A stretch of 64,000 bases of DNA from CAVVNN01 sp963838035 (GTDB lineage: Bacteria; Actinomycetota; Thermoleophilia; Solirubrobacterales; 70-9), in assembly GCA_963838035.1 (NCBI GenBank), contig CAWIPM010000002.1, forward strand, positions 310,001 to 374,000, read 5' to 3'. Position 1 is the first letter of the stretch. Each line of letters opens with the position of its first letter. A program made the position numbers and the translations under genes. This document shows positions 8,366 to 17,236 of the stretch, in pieces. The notes beneath the pieces are model-generated. The model saw only the letters and a program-made list of their open reading frames with translations. It ran no database searches and had not been told where the DNA came from.

Positions 8366-9736
8366 TTAGCCCATTTTCGGCAGGCGCTCGATCGCGGCGC
8401 CGATCCGGGCAAGAGTCTCATCGCTGCCCAGCGCCGAGAGCGACTCGAAGATGCCCGGTGAGACCGTGCTGCCGGTAATCGCGACCCGAATCGGCTGGTA
8501 GAGCTTTCCCGGTTTGACGCCGAGGAGGCCGGGAAGCGGCGAAAGCGCCGCCTCGACGCCCGCGACATCGAAGGATCCGGCCGCAGCGAGCGCCTCGCGG
8601 GCCGCCTCGAGCAGCTGCCGCGCACCCTCCCTCATCACCTTCTCCCAAGCCTTCGGGTCCTCCACCGGCGACTCGAAGAGGAAGCGAATCAGGGGCCAGA
8701 CCTCCTCCAACGTCTGCGCTTTTTCCTGGGCGATCTCGCAGGCCGCGCGCAGGCGCTCGTCTGGCTCGCGGCCGAGATGGCGGGCGACGGCGTCGGTGTA
8801 GTCCTCGAGCGACATCTCTCGCATGAAGCGGCCGTTGAGCCAGCGCAGCTTCTTCTCGTCGAAGATCGCCGCCGCCTTGCCGACATCGGCGACCCGGAAG
8901 CGCGTGACCAGCTCCTCGGTCGACATCAGCGTCGTGTCGTCGCCGGTGCCCCAGCCCAGCAGCGCCAGGTAGTTGCGGACCGCCGCGGGCAGGTAACCGG
9001 CGGCGCGCAGCCCCTGCACCGAGGCGGCGCCGTGGCGCTTGGAGAGCTTCTTGCCGTCAGGGCCGTGCAGCAACGGCAGGTGGGCGTAGCGGGGCGGCTC
9101 GTGACCGAGCGCCGCGAGGACGAGCAGCTGCTTGGGCGTGTTGGAGAGGTGGTCGTCGCCGCGGACCACCTCGGTGATCCGCATCTCGGCGTCGTCGACC
9201 GCGACCGCGAAGTTGTAGAGGACCGAACCATCGCCGCGGGCGATGACAAAGTCGTCGTAGCTGCGATTGGGGAAGCTGACCGGGCCGCGAATCAGGTCAT
9301 CGACGACGGTCTCGCCCTCGTCCGGGACGCGCAGGCGAATCGCGGCGCCGGGCTCCGCGGCCGGCGCGCCACGGTAGCCGCGGCCGGTTCCGTGCTCGGC
9401 CTTCCAGGCCTCCACGTCCTTGGCGGTCGCGGGGTCGCGGTAGGCGGCACCGGAGTCGAGCAGGCGGCGCAGCGCAGCATCGTGGCTGGCGGCTCTCTCA
9501 GCCTGCGAGACCGGCCCCTCATCCCAGTCGAGCTCGAGCCAGCGCAGCGCGTCGAGGATCTGCTCGACGTTCTCCGCCGTGGAGCGCTCGCGATCGGTGT
9601 CCTCGATCCGCAGCACCAGCTCTCCGTCGCCGTGGCGAGCCGCAAGCCAGTTGTAGAGTGCCGTCCTCGCTCCGCCGATGTGCAGCGCACCGGTCGGCGA
9701 GGGGGCAAACCTAAGGCGGAGGATCTCATCGGTCAT
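8366..9736 (-). CDS. gltX: Glutamyl-tRNA synthetase
   Basis: Class I aminoacyl-tRNA synthetase, 456 residues. The nucleotide-binding HIGH motif appears as ALHIGG at residues 17-22 after FAPSPTG, and the KMSKS motif as KLSKRHG. An all-helical anticodon-binding C-terminal domain follows. The frame stays open 60 codons upstream, but the family N-terminus is MTDEILRLRFAPSPTG, so the ATG at 9736 is chosen. That ATG overlaps the ATG of the divergent nfo gene. With no GlnRS visible in the window, a non-discriminating enzyme is possible. Confidence 0.95.
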   Translation of the reverse strand: MTDEILRLRFAPSPTGALHIGGARTALYNWLAARHGDGELVLRIEDTDRERSTAENVEQILDALRWLELDWDEGPVSQAERAASHDAALRRLLDSGAAYRDPATAKDVEAWKAEHGTGRGYRGAPAAEPGAAIRLRVPDEGETVVDDLIRGPVSFPNRSYDDFVIARGDGSVLYNFAVAVDDAEMRITEVVRGDDHLSNTPKQLLVLAALGHEPPRYAHLPLLHGPDGKKLSKRHGAASVQGLRAAGYLPAAVRNYLALLGWGTGDDTTLMSTEELVTRFRVADVGKAAAIFDEKKLRWLNGRFMREMSLEDYTDAVARHLGREPDERLRAACEIAQEKAQTLEEVWPLIRFLFESPVEDPKAWEKVMREGARQLLEAAREALAAAGSFDVAGVEAALSPLPGLLGVKPGKLYQPIRVAITGSTVSPGIFESLSALGSDETLARIGAAIERLPKMG

Positions 9737-10604
9737 GTTGATCGGCGCGCATGTTTCCACAGCTGGGGGGCTCGACAAGGCGATCGAGCGCGGAACCGAG
9801 CTCGGCTGCGAATCGATCCAGATCTTCCACCAGAGTCCCCGCATGTGGCGGCCCACCAAATACGGCCCCGGCGACTTCGCCGCCTTTCGCGAGGCGATGG
9901 AGGGCTCGCCGGTCAAAGCAGTGGTGATCCACGCCGTCTACCTGATCAATTGCGCGACAAAGGACAAAGAGTTGCGCAAGAAGTCGCTCAACTCCCTTAC
10001 GCACGCGCTGCGGATCGGCGAGGAGATCGGCGCCGCCGGTGTCGTGCTGCATCCCGGCGCGCAGAAAGGCGAGGCGCTCGGTCCCTCGATGAAGCGCGCG
10101 GCGATGGTGATCGCAGCGGCGTTGAAGGACACCGAGAGCTGCCCGTTGCTACTCGAGCAGACCGCGGGCCACAAAGGGCTGCTGGGGCGCGACTTCGACC
10201 AGACCGCCGAGCTGATCGAGCTGGCCGGGGGCGGTCAGCGGCTCGGGCTCTGCCTCGATTCCTGCCACCTCTTCGTCCAGGGCTACGACGTCACCGACGC
10301 ATCCAGTCTCGCCCTAATCGTCGATGAGGCCGACCAGAAGGTCGGGCTCGAGCGACTGCGCTGCCTCCACGTCAACGACGCCGCAGCGCCACTCGGTTCC
10401 TGCCGCGACCGCCACGCCAACATCGGCCGGGGCGAGATGGGCAAGGGAGGCCTCGCCGCCTTCCTCTCCGAGCCCCGCTTCGAGGGCCTGCCCGCGACGC
10501 TGGAGACGCCGGGGCCCGAAAAGAAGGGCTCCGACCGCAAGGAAGTGCTGGCGGCCAAGCGCCTGCGCCGCGAAGGCCTGAGGCAGCGCGGAATCGCTAT
10601 TTGA
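9735..10604 (+). CDS. nfo: Endonuclease IV (AP endonuclease)
   Basis: Zinc-dependent apurinic/apyrimidinic endonuclease of base-excision repair, 289 residues. It begins MLIGAHVSTAGG, the family N-terminus. The metal-site motifs are visible: IHAVYLINCA, LHPGAQKG, LLEQTAGHKG (the catalytic Glu), GLCLDSCHLFVQGYD and RCLHVNDAAAPLGSCRDRH. The ATG at 9735-9737 shares two bases with the gltX start codon on the other strand. An ATG at 9678 is in frame but would place 19 extra residues before the conserved start. The 3' end overlaps the acyl-CoA dehydrogenase gene by 8 bp. Confidence 0.94.
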   Translation: MLIGAHVSTAGGLDKAIERGTELGCESIQIFHQSPRMWRPTKYGPGDFAAFREAMEGSPVKAVVIHAVYLINCATKDKELRKKSLNSLTHALRIGEEIGAAGVVLHPGAQKGEALGPSMKRAAMVIAAALKDTESCPLLLEQTAGHKGLLGRDFDQTAELIELAGGGQRLGLCLDSCHLFVQGYDVTDASSLALIVDEADQKVGLERLRCLHVNDAAAPLGSCRDRHANIGRGEMGKGGLAAFLSEPRFEGLPATLETPGPEKKGSDRKEVLAAKRLRREGLRQRGIAI

Positions 10605-11889
10605 CTTGGACGCCTGAGATCGCCCTGGAGATGACCAGGCGCTGGATCTCAGAGGTGCCCTCGAAGATCGTGTAGATCTTCGCGTCGCGGTGCATCCGCT
10701 CGACCGGGAACTCTCGTGTGTATCCGTTGCCGCCGAGGATCTGGATCGCTCGCTCTGTCGACCAGACCGCGACCTCGCCGGCCTTCAGCTTCGACATCGA
10801 GCCCTCGGCGTTTTCGAATTTCTGACCGCTGCGCCCGATCCAGGCGGCGCGCCAGACAAGCAGGCGGGCAGCGTCGATCTCCAGCTTCATGTCGGCAAGG
10901 GTGAATGCGATCGATTGGTTCTCGACGATCGCCCTACCGAACTGCCGGCGCTCTTTGGCGTACTCGAGCGCATACTCATAGGCCGCGCGGGCGATGCCAA
11001 GCGCCTGGGCGCCGACCGTCGGGCGGCTCGCCTCGAAGGTCTGCATCGCCGCCTGCGATTTGCTCTTCTTTCCCTCGCGGACGCGGGCGAGGCGCTCGTC
11101 GAGCTTCTCTTTGCCGCCCAGCAGGCAGGAACCGGGGATTCGGCAATCGTCGAGGTGGACGTCTGCGGTGTGGGAGGCGCGAAGGCCGTGCTTCTTCACC
11201 TTGGCGCCCTGCTCGCAACCCTTCGTTCCCGGCGGAATCACGAAGGCGGCGTGGCCGCGCGAGCCCAGCTCGCGGTCGACAGTGGCGATCACCACGTGGA
11301 CGTTGGCGATGCCGCCGTTGGTTGCCCAGGCCTTCTGGCCGTTGATCACCCACTCGTCGGTCGCCTCGTCGTACTTCGCGGCGGTGCGGATCGCCGACAC
11401 GTCAGAGCCGGCGTCTGGCTCCGACGCGCAGAACGCCCCGAGCTTGACGTCGTCCGCCGTGCCGAAACACTGGGGGATCCATTCGCCCATCTGCTCGGGG
11501 GTTCCCTGCCCGAAGATCGCTGCGACGGCAAGCGAGGTGCCCATGATCGCCATCCCTATTCCGGCGTCCCCCCAGAACAGCTCCTCGTTGGCGATCGGCA
11601 GCGTGAGACCCGTATCGTCGGCCCAGAATTGCGCCAGGGATTCGAAGCCGTAGAGGCCGATCTTGGCGGCCTCCTGGATCACCGGCCATGGAGTTTCCTC
11701 GCGCTCGTCCCACTCCTCGGCGGCGGGCCGGACGACGCCCTCGGCGAATCCGTGCACCCACTCGCGGATGTCCTTCTGGTCCTGGTTCAGCTCGAGAGTG
11801 AACTTGGGGCCGCCCTCCGCCGTGCCACCGCCTCCCGTCACCTCGGCCAGCATCTCTTCTGCTTCTGCAACTGCTGAAGTCTCAGTCAT
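10597..11889 (-). CDS. Acyl-CoA dehydrogenase
   Basis: FAD flavoenzyme of 430 residues that introduces a 2,3 double bond into an acyl-CoA. It has the three-domain layout of the family: a helical N-terminus, a beta domain with GAFCASEPDAGSD (FAD contact) and WVINGQKAWATNGGIA, and a helical C-terminus with GGNGYTREFPVERMHRDAKI followed by IFEGTSEIQRLVI. The Glu of the last motif is the usual catalytic base. The chain-length preference cannot be deduced. The upstream small gene and dnaE lie in the same orientation with short gaps, so read-through is possible. Confidence 0.93.
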   Translation of the reverse strand: MTETSAVAEAEEMLAEVTGGGGTAEGGPKFTLELNQDQKDIREWVHGFAEGVVRPAAEEWDEREETPWPVIQEAAKIGLYGFESLAQFWADDTGLTLPIANEELFWGDAGIGMAIMGTSLAVAAIFGQGTPEQMGEWIPQCFGTADDVKLGAFCASEPDAGSDVSAIRTAAKYDEATDEWVINGQKAWATNGGIANVHVVIATVDRELGSRGHAAFVIPPGTKGCEQGAKVKKHGLRASHTADVHLDDCRIPGSCLLGGKEKLDERLARVREGKKSKSQAAMQTFEASRPTVGAQALGIARAAYEYALEYAKERRQFGRAIVENQSIAFTLADMKLEIDAARLLVWRAAWIGRSGQKFENAEGSMSKLKAGEVAVWSTERAIQILGGNGYTREFPVERMHRDAKIYTIFEGTSEIQRLVISRAISGVQVK

Positions 11890-11930
11890 GCACCGATACT
11901 ACACGAAACCGTGTCGTTATTTCTCGACGC

Positions 11931-12305
11931 TCAGACGTCGCGCAGGTCGAATGCCCGCAATCCCTCGGCGCCCTCGTCGGTGCAGTCGAAGAAGCGCCGG
12001 TTGGCGCAGTCGTAGGCGGGGCCCTCGCCGGCGTATGCGCGCTCGACCGAGAACTGGCAGTGCGGCAGCGGTTCCCCGGTCATCTTGACCCCGCCGAAAC
12101 CGCCCGGCGCGAGCACCGCGTCGAGCGTCATCTCGGCCCTGAAGACTTCCTGCATGCAACCCACGTACTGCTCGCCGGTGAGCCGGTCGACGTAGCTGTA
12201 GAGGAAGCGGCAGCCCATCTCCAGACACCCGCGCGGCTCGACCATCTTGTCGCAGAAGGAGCGACACTGGCGACACTCGCCCACATGCGTGCGCGTAGCG
12301 GTCAT
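11931..12305 (-). CDS. Small cysteine-rich protein of unknown function
   Basis: A 124-residue soluble protein I do not recognise. It has nine cysteines. Five are clustered near the N-terminus (ECRQCRSFC then GCLEMGC); the rest are spaced as GCM, HCQ, DCANRR and DCTDE. The paired spacing suggests a structural zinc or an Fe-S site, which is inference. There is no signal peptide or membrane segment. It starts 29 bp after dnaE and ends 41 bp before the acyl-CoA dehydrogenase gene, so it is probably co-transcribed with dnaE. Confidence 0.75.
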   Translation of the reverse strand: MTATRTHVGECRQCRSFCDKMVEPRGCLEMGCRFLYSYVDRLTGEQYVGCMQEVFRAEMTLDAVLAPGGFGGVKMTGEPLPHCQFSVERAYAGEGPAYDCANRRFFDCTDEGAEGLRAFDLRDV

Positions 12306-12334
12306 CCCTGAAGTCTAGGGCTACGAAGGCCCCA

Positions 12335-15300
12335 TCAGGCCGCCTGAGCGTCGGGGCCGAGGACGTGGCCGATCTCGGCCAGCAGCTTGCTCGAAGGGCG
12401 GACCCGGAACTCATCGCCGAGCCTCCACTCCTTCGGCTTGCCCTCTCCATTTGGGATCTCCAGGTACACGGCGGCATCGCCCCGGTGATGCTCGAAGACG
12501 GTCTTCAGTTCGTCGACGAGATGAGGGTTGTTGAGGCTGGCGGCGTCGATGGTCACCTTCAAAGGCCCCGGCGGGCCGGCGGCCGCGGCGCTCGCCCGGG
12601 CGATCTCCTCGCTGTCGGGCTCGAAGCGCTCCGCCTCCTGGACCACGAGCTTCGTCTCGCCGCGGTCCTTGTGGTCGAGTCGGCCGCGGACGATGACGAT
12701 CGCGTCGGGGGCGATCGCCGTGGCGCTCTCGGCCTGGTCGGCCTTGAAGATGAGCATCTCGACCTGACCCTCGACGTCGTCGAGCGTGGCGAACATCATC
12801 TGGGTGCCGCTCTTGGTGCGGATCCGCTTGCAATCGACGACGATTCCGCCGACGGTCACCCAGGAGCCGTCCGCGCGGTCGCCGAGCTCGGCGAGGCTGC
12901 AATCGACACGGGCGCGCAGCGCGTCGCGCGCTTCGGTCAAGGGGTGCGAGGAGAGGTAGGTGCCAAGCGTCTCCTTCTCCAGAGCAAGCAGCTCGGCGCG
13001 GTCGAACTCCTCCGCCGAGATCGGCGGTCGGTGGTGGAGGGCCTGCGAGGCTCCCGCCGCTCCCCCACCCGCGACATCGTCGCCGCCGAAGTCGAAGATC
13101 GAGCCCTGGCCGAGCTGGGCATCCTCCTGGGCCTTCTGCCCGGCAGACTGAGCGGCGGGAAGCGCCTCCAGCATCCCCTTGCGGGTGGCGCCGGTCGAGT
13201 CGAGCGCGCCGCACTTGATCAGGCATTCGATTGCGCGTTTATTCACAGCGCGCGCGTCGACCCGCTCGCAGAAGTCCCAGATCGAAGCGATCGCACCGTC
13301 CTCGCGGGCGCGCAGGATCGCCTCCACCGCGGCATGGCCGACGTTCTTGACCGCATCGAGGCCGAAGCGGATCGCGTTCTCGGAGACGACGAAGCTGTGG
13401 TCGGAGGAGTTGACGTCGGGCGGCAGCACTTCGATCCCCATCTCGGCGCAGCGGTTGACGAAGAACGGCACCTTGTCTTTGGTGTTCATTACCGAGGAGA
13501 TCACCGCCGCCATGTACTCGGCCGGGTAGTTGGCCTTGAGATAGGCGGTGCGATAGGAGATCAGCCCATAGCAGGCGGCGTGCGACTTGTTGAAGGAATA
13601 GTCGGCGGCCGCTTCGTTGAGCTTCCAGAGGTCTGCGGCGACCTTGGGCGCGGTGTTCGATTCCGCCATCCCCTGCATGAACTTGTCCTTCATCGTCGCC
13701 ATCAGGTCGCGCTTCTTCTTGCCGATCGCCTTGCGAAGCTCGTCCGCCTCGGCACCGGTGAAACCGGCCATCTCGCGGGCGATCGCCATCAGCTGCTCCT
13801 GGTAGACGACGCAGCCGTGTGTCTCCTCGGCGATCGCCCGCAGCCGCGGGTCCGCGTAGCGCACCGTCGAAGGGTCTTTCTTGCCCTTCGCGTAGGCCGG
13901 GATGTAGGCCATCGCCCCGGGCCGGTAGAGGGCGCCGAGAGCGACCAGGTCGGCGAACTCGGTCGGGCCAACCTTGCGGAGAGCGTCGCGCATCCCCTCC
14001 GACTCGAACTGGAAGACCCCGGTCGAGTCGCCCCGCGCCAGCATCTCGTAGGTCTTGGCGTCGTCGATCGGGATCGCCTCCATGTCGATCTCCTCGCCGC
14101 GCGAGCGGCGGATGATGTCGATCGCGTCCTCGATTACGTCGAGGTTGCGGAGGCCGAGGAAGTCCATCTTCAGCAGGCCGATCTCCTCGATTGGCCCCAT
14201 CGAGTACTGGGTGACGATCTTGTACTGGCGCTCCGGCTTGGCCGAGCCGTTGCCGTTTTCACCGCCCCCCGCGGGAGCACTGCGATCCTCCGCCAGCTGT
14301 AGCGGCACGACCTCCTGCAGCGGCCGGTCGGCGATCACCACCGCCGCGGCGTGGATCGAGTTGTTGCGGATGATCCCCTCGAGGCCCCGGGCGACGTCGA
14401 TGATCTTCCTCGCGTCAGGCTCGGCGTCGTATGTCCTTTTCAGCTCCTGGCCGGGCTTCAGGCATTCATCGAAGGAAGGGCTGCGGCCCATGATCGGCTC
14501 CGGGATCTGCTTCGCCAGGCGGTCGCCGGTGCCGTAATCGAAGCCGAGGACCCGGGCCGCGTCACGGGTGGCCGCGCGCGGCGCCATCTTGCCGAAGGTG
14601 ATGATCTGCGCGACCGATTCGCGACCGTACTTCTCGCCGACGTAGCGAATCATCCGCTCGCGGCCGCGGACCGAGAAATCGATGTCGATGTCCGGCATCG
14701 ATTTGCGACCGGGGTTGAGGAAGCGCTCGAATATCAGGTCGTTGGCTAGCGGGTCGAGATCGGTGATCCTCAGGAGATAGGAGACGATCGAGCCGGCGGC
14801 CGAGCCGCGGCCGGGGCCGACGGCGACGCCGTTTTCCTTGGCATAGCGGACGAAGTCCCAGACGATCAGAAAGTAGGAGGAGAAGCCCATCTCCTCGATC
14901 ACGCCGAGCTCGAACTCCATCCGCGCGACGGCCTCGGCCGGCGGCGGGTCGCCGTAGCGCGCCCGCAACCCCTCGGCGGCGATCCGCCGCAGCATCGCCT
15001 CCGGCTCCTCGCCGTCCTCGGTCGGGTAGCTCGGCAGCAGCAGGCTGCCGAGCTCGAGCTCCAGCGAGCAGCGCTCGGCAATCTCGAGTGAGGTCGGCAC
15101 CGCGTCGGGCCACTCCGCAAACGATTCGTGCATTTCCTCCGAGCTCTTGATGAAGAACTCGTTGGTGTCGAAGCTCAGCTTCGGAGCCTCCAGCGTCGAC
15201 TTCGTCTGCACGCAGAGCAGCGCCGCGTGATTGTCGAAGTCCTCGCGGCGCAGGTAGTGGACATCGGCGGTCCCCACCAGCGGGCGCCCCAGCTCGCGGG

Positions 15301-15886
15301 CGAAGCGGACGATCCCCTCGTTGGCCCGGTCCTGCTCGGCGATGCCGTTCTTCTGCACCTCGAAGTAGACCTGCTCGGCGCCGAAGGCCTGGATAAGGTC
15401 GTCGAGATGCTCGCGAGCGTCGTCGGATCGCTCTTCGACCAGGCGCCGGCAGAAGCGCGACTGCAGGCAGCCGGTGAGGACGATCACGCCCTCGGCGTGC
15501 GCGGCCAGGAGCTCCATGTCGACGTTGGCCTTGCCTCGCGAGAAGCCCTCCAGGAAGCCGGCCGAGGTGAGCTTGACCAGGTTGGAGAAGCCGGCGTCGC
15601 TCTCGGCCAGCAGGGTGAGGTGATTTCGCTCGTACCTGGACTGCTCCTTGATCGCCTTTCGATCCTCGACGAAGTAGGCCTCGAGCCCGACGATCGGTTT
15701 GATCCCATGCTTGTGGCAGGCCTTGTAGAGATCGACCGCGCCGTTCATCACGCCGTGGTCGGTGAGCCCCAGCGCCGGCTGGCCGAGCTCTGCCGCCCGC
15801 GCCGCCATCGCGTCGATCTTGCAGGCGCCGTCGAGCAGCGAGTACTCGCTGTGGGCGTGCAGGTGGACGGCGGAGGGGGCGCTCAC
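12335..15886 (-). CDS. dnaE: DNA polymerase III alpha subunit
   Basis: Replicative polymerase of 1183 residues. It opens with a PHP domain (VHLHAHSEYSLLDGACKI, LTDHGVMNG). The C-family palm follows, with GPGRGSAAGSIVSYLL and the PDIDIDF catalytic aspartates, then KKKRDLM and SFNKSHAACYGLISYRTAYLK in the fingers. A helix-hairpin region comes next and an OB-fold near the C-terminus (VTVGGIVVDCKRIRTKSG). The start is GTG at 15886, placing the PHP motif at residue 7. The frame is open for 100 more codons upstream, but that part is arginine-rich shadow sequence overlapping the next gene. Confidence 0.96.
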   Translation of the reverse strand: MSAPSAVHLHAHSEYSLLDGACKIDAMAARAAELGQPALGLTDHGVMNGAVDLYKACHKHGIKPIVGLEAYFVEDRKAIKEQSRYERNHLTLLAESDAGFSNLVKLTSAGFLEGFSRGKANVDMELLAAHAEGVIVLTGCLQSRFCRRLVEERSDDAREHLDDLIQAFGAEQVYFEVQKNGIAEQDRANEGIVRFARELGRPLVGTADVHYLRREDFDNHAALLCVQTKSTLEAPKLSFDTNEFFIKSSEEMHESFAEWPDAVPTSLEIAERCSLELELGSLLLPSYPTEDGEEPEAMLRRIAAEGLRARYGDPPPAEAVARMEFELGVIEEMGFSSYFLIVWDFVRYAKENGVAVGPGRGSAAGSIVSYLLRITDLDPLANDLIFERFLNPGRKSMPDIDIDFSVRGRERMIRYVGEKYGRESVAQIITFGKMAPRAATRDAARVLGFDYGTGDRLAKQIPEPIMGRSPSFDECLKPGQELKRTYDAEPDARKIIDVARGLEGIIRNNSIHAAAVVIADRPLQEVVPLQLAEDRSAPAGGGENGNGSAKPERQYKIVTQYSMGPIEEIGLLKMDFLGLRNLDVIEDAIDIIRRSRGEEIDMEAIPIDDAKTYEMLARGDSTGVFQFESEGMRDALRKVGPTEFADLVALGALYRPGAMAYIPAYAKGKKDPSTVRYADPRLRAIAEETHGCVVYQEQLMAIAREMAGFTGAEADELRKAIGKKKRDLMATMKDKFMQGMAESNTAPKVAADLWKLNEAAADYSFNKSHAACYGLISYRTAYLKANYPAEYMAAVISSVMNTKDKVPFFVNRCAEMGIEVLPPDVNSSDHSFVVSENAIRFGLDAVKNVGHAAVEAILRAREDGAIASIWDFCERVDARAVNKRAIECLIKCGALDSTGATRKGMLEALPAAQSAGQKAQEDAQLGQGSIFDFGGDDVAGGGAAGASQALHHRPPISAEEFDRAELLALEKETLGTYLSSHPLTEARDALRARVDCSLAELGDRADGSWVTVGGIVVDCKRIRTKSGTQMMFATLDDVEGQVEMLIFKADQAESATAIAPDAIVIVRGRLDHKDRGETKLVVQEAERFEPDSEEIARASAAAAGPPGPLKVTIDAASLNNPHLVDELKTVFEHHRGDAAVYLEIPNGEGKPKEWRLGDEFRVRPSSKLLAEIGHVLGPDAQAA

Positions 15887-15990
15887 GGGTCTGCGGCGAT
15901 CATGCCAAGCGCGGCAGATGCCACCGACCGCCGGATGCGCGTCTTTCGCGCTATCTCCGTACGGATTTCGTCTGGGAAGGCGGGGCGGGC

Positions 15991-16998
15991 CTAGCCGCCG
16001 CAGACCCAGGCGCTGGGGCCGGAGTCGGCCCAGATCTGAGCGGCAATCGAGTCCTGTTCGGACTTCGGGGCGTCCTGCGGATTGCCGTGGCCGCCGTAGA
16101 GCCGCCAGGTCGAGGGCAGGATCTGGTACGCGCCACCGGCCCCGCTCGACGGGTTGACCGCGCCGTAGTTGCCGCCGGACTCGCACATGACGATGTAGGT
16201 GGGGATCGAGTAGGGGCCGCCGAGCCAGCGTTCGACGGTGGCTTCGGCCGAGGCCGCGCTCGCATCTTCAGCGGCCGCGGCCCTGGCCGCCCGGATGTCG
16301 CCGACCCAACTGTCGATGTTCGACCTGAGGCTGGCGAGGGAGGCCTGGCGGGCGACAGATATCGACTGGAGCCGGGCCGCGGCGGATGCGGCGCTCTGGC
16401 GAACTGCCGAGATGTGCGAACGGGCGTTGGCGAGGCGCGTGTCGTAGGCGTCGACCCGCGCCTTCAACCTCGCCACCTTTGCCAGCTCGCGGCGCACTGC
16501 GTCGCGAACCTGTTCGACCCGGGCCGCGAGGGCATTGTCGGAGCTCTCGATCGCCTGTAGGTAGTCGGTGCGCATCGCCAACTCGCGAGCGTCCCCCGAC
16601 CCCAGCACGACGCTCGCCATGCTGGGTGAACCGCTCTCATAGATCGCCACGAGGCGTCTCCCGAGTGCCCGGCGGGCGCGGCGCAGGTGGCCGCGTTCGG
16701 CGACAAGCCGGCTGCCGACGAGTCTCACCTTGTCGGCGAGCCGGGCGGCGCGCTCCTCCCCTGTCGCCAGCAGTCCGCTGAGCCGGCGTTCGCGAAGAGA
16801 GGCGGTCGCGGCCTGCTGCTGGGCGGCGGCGAGCTGCGCCTGCTTCGCCTGCAGGTCGGCGGCCAGGGCGCCCGCCTGGCCGCGTGCCGCTTCGACCTTG
16901 GCCTGCAGGGCTCCGACGCCGGCGGCGCCGGCAGGCGCGGCGCTGAGCAGCGCGCAGGCGGCAGCGACGCACATGTATGTCCCGGCCCTCCGTGGCAT
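15991..16998 (-). CDS. Secreted coiled-coil protein with Rpf/transglycosylase-like domain
   Basis: A 335-residue predicted exported cell-wall hydrolase. The chosen ATG at 16998 gives a signal peptide (MPRRAGTYMCVAAACALLS, then an AGA-type cleavage region). Residues about 35-240 are a long Ala/Arg/Gln-rich coiled coil of the kind found in NlpC/P60 partner proteins. The C-terminal about 80 residues (IPTYIVMCESGGNYGAVN ... AYQILPSTW) match the resuscitation-promoting-factor/lysozyme-like fold, with a candidate catalytic Glu in MCESGG. It ends 104 bp before dnaE. A longer frame upstream lacks a credible N-terminus. Confidence 0.85.
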   Translation of the reverse strand: MPRRAGTYMCVAAACALLSAAPAGAAGVGALQAKVEAARGQAGALAADLQAKQAQLAAAQQQAATASLRERRLSGLLATGEERAARLADKVRLVGSRLVAERGHLRRARRALGRRLVAIYESGSPSMASVVLGSGDARELAMRTDYLQAIESSDNALAARVEQVRDAVRRELAKVARLKARVDAYDTRLANARSHISAVRQSAASAAARLQSISVARQASLASLRSNIDSWVGDIRAARAAAAEDASAASAEATVERWLGGPYSIPTYIVMCESGGNYGAVNPSSGAGGAYQILPSTWRLYGGHGNPQDAPKSEQDSIAAQIWADSGPSAWVCGG

Positions 16999-17083
16999 GA
17001 AGCGCGCGAGACTAGCGGACGTTGTTAGCGAACACTCACAGGTTGTCCATAATCCGCAATCAAACTTGCGCCGACGAGGGTGT

Positions 17084-17236
17084 TCAGCCCTCGGGGACCT
17101 TGCGGGCGGCAAGGTAGACGCCGACGCCGATCGAGACGGCGGCGATGCCGATGCCGATGCGGATCTCGCGACGGTAGCGCTGCCGCAGGTACTTCAGCGC
17201 GAAGCGGATCGCGGCCCTGCCCACCGTGTCGGACAT
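17084..17236 (-). CDS. 50-residue membrane protein after argG
   Basis: A short open frame coding a basic N-terminus (RFALKYLRQRYRREIR), one transmembrane helix (IGIGIAAVSIGVGVYLAA) and a short charged tail. The ATG at 17236 overlaps the argG TGA as TGATG, the same coupling used elsewhere in this operon, which supports it as real. The arrangement looks like a small inner-membrane anchor or regulator. I do not recognise a family. Confidence 0.6.
   Translation of the reverse strand: MSDTVGRAAIRFALKYLRQRYRREIRIGIGIAAVSIGVGVYLAARKVPEG

Noticed and set aside
8777..10327. A 516-codon plus-strand frame over gltX and nfo
   Set aside because: Antisense to gltX and out of frame in nfo, with no recognisable domain.
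12365..14302. A 645-codon plus-strand frame over dnaE
   Set aside because: Antisense shadow of the polymerase gene without start context or motifs.
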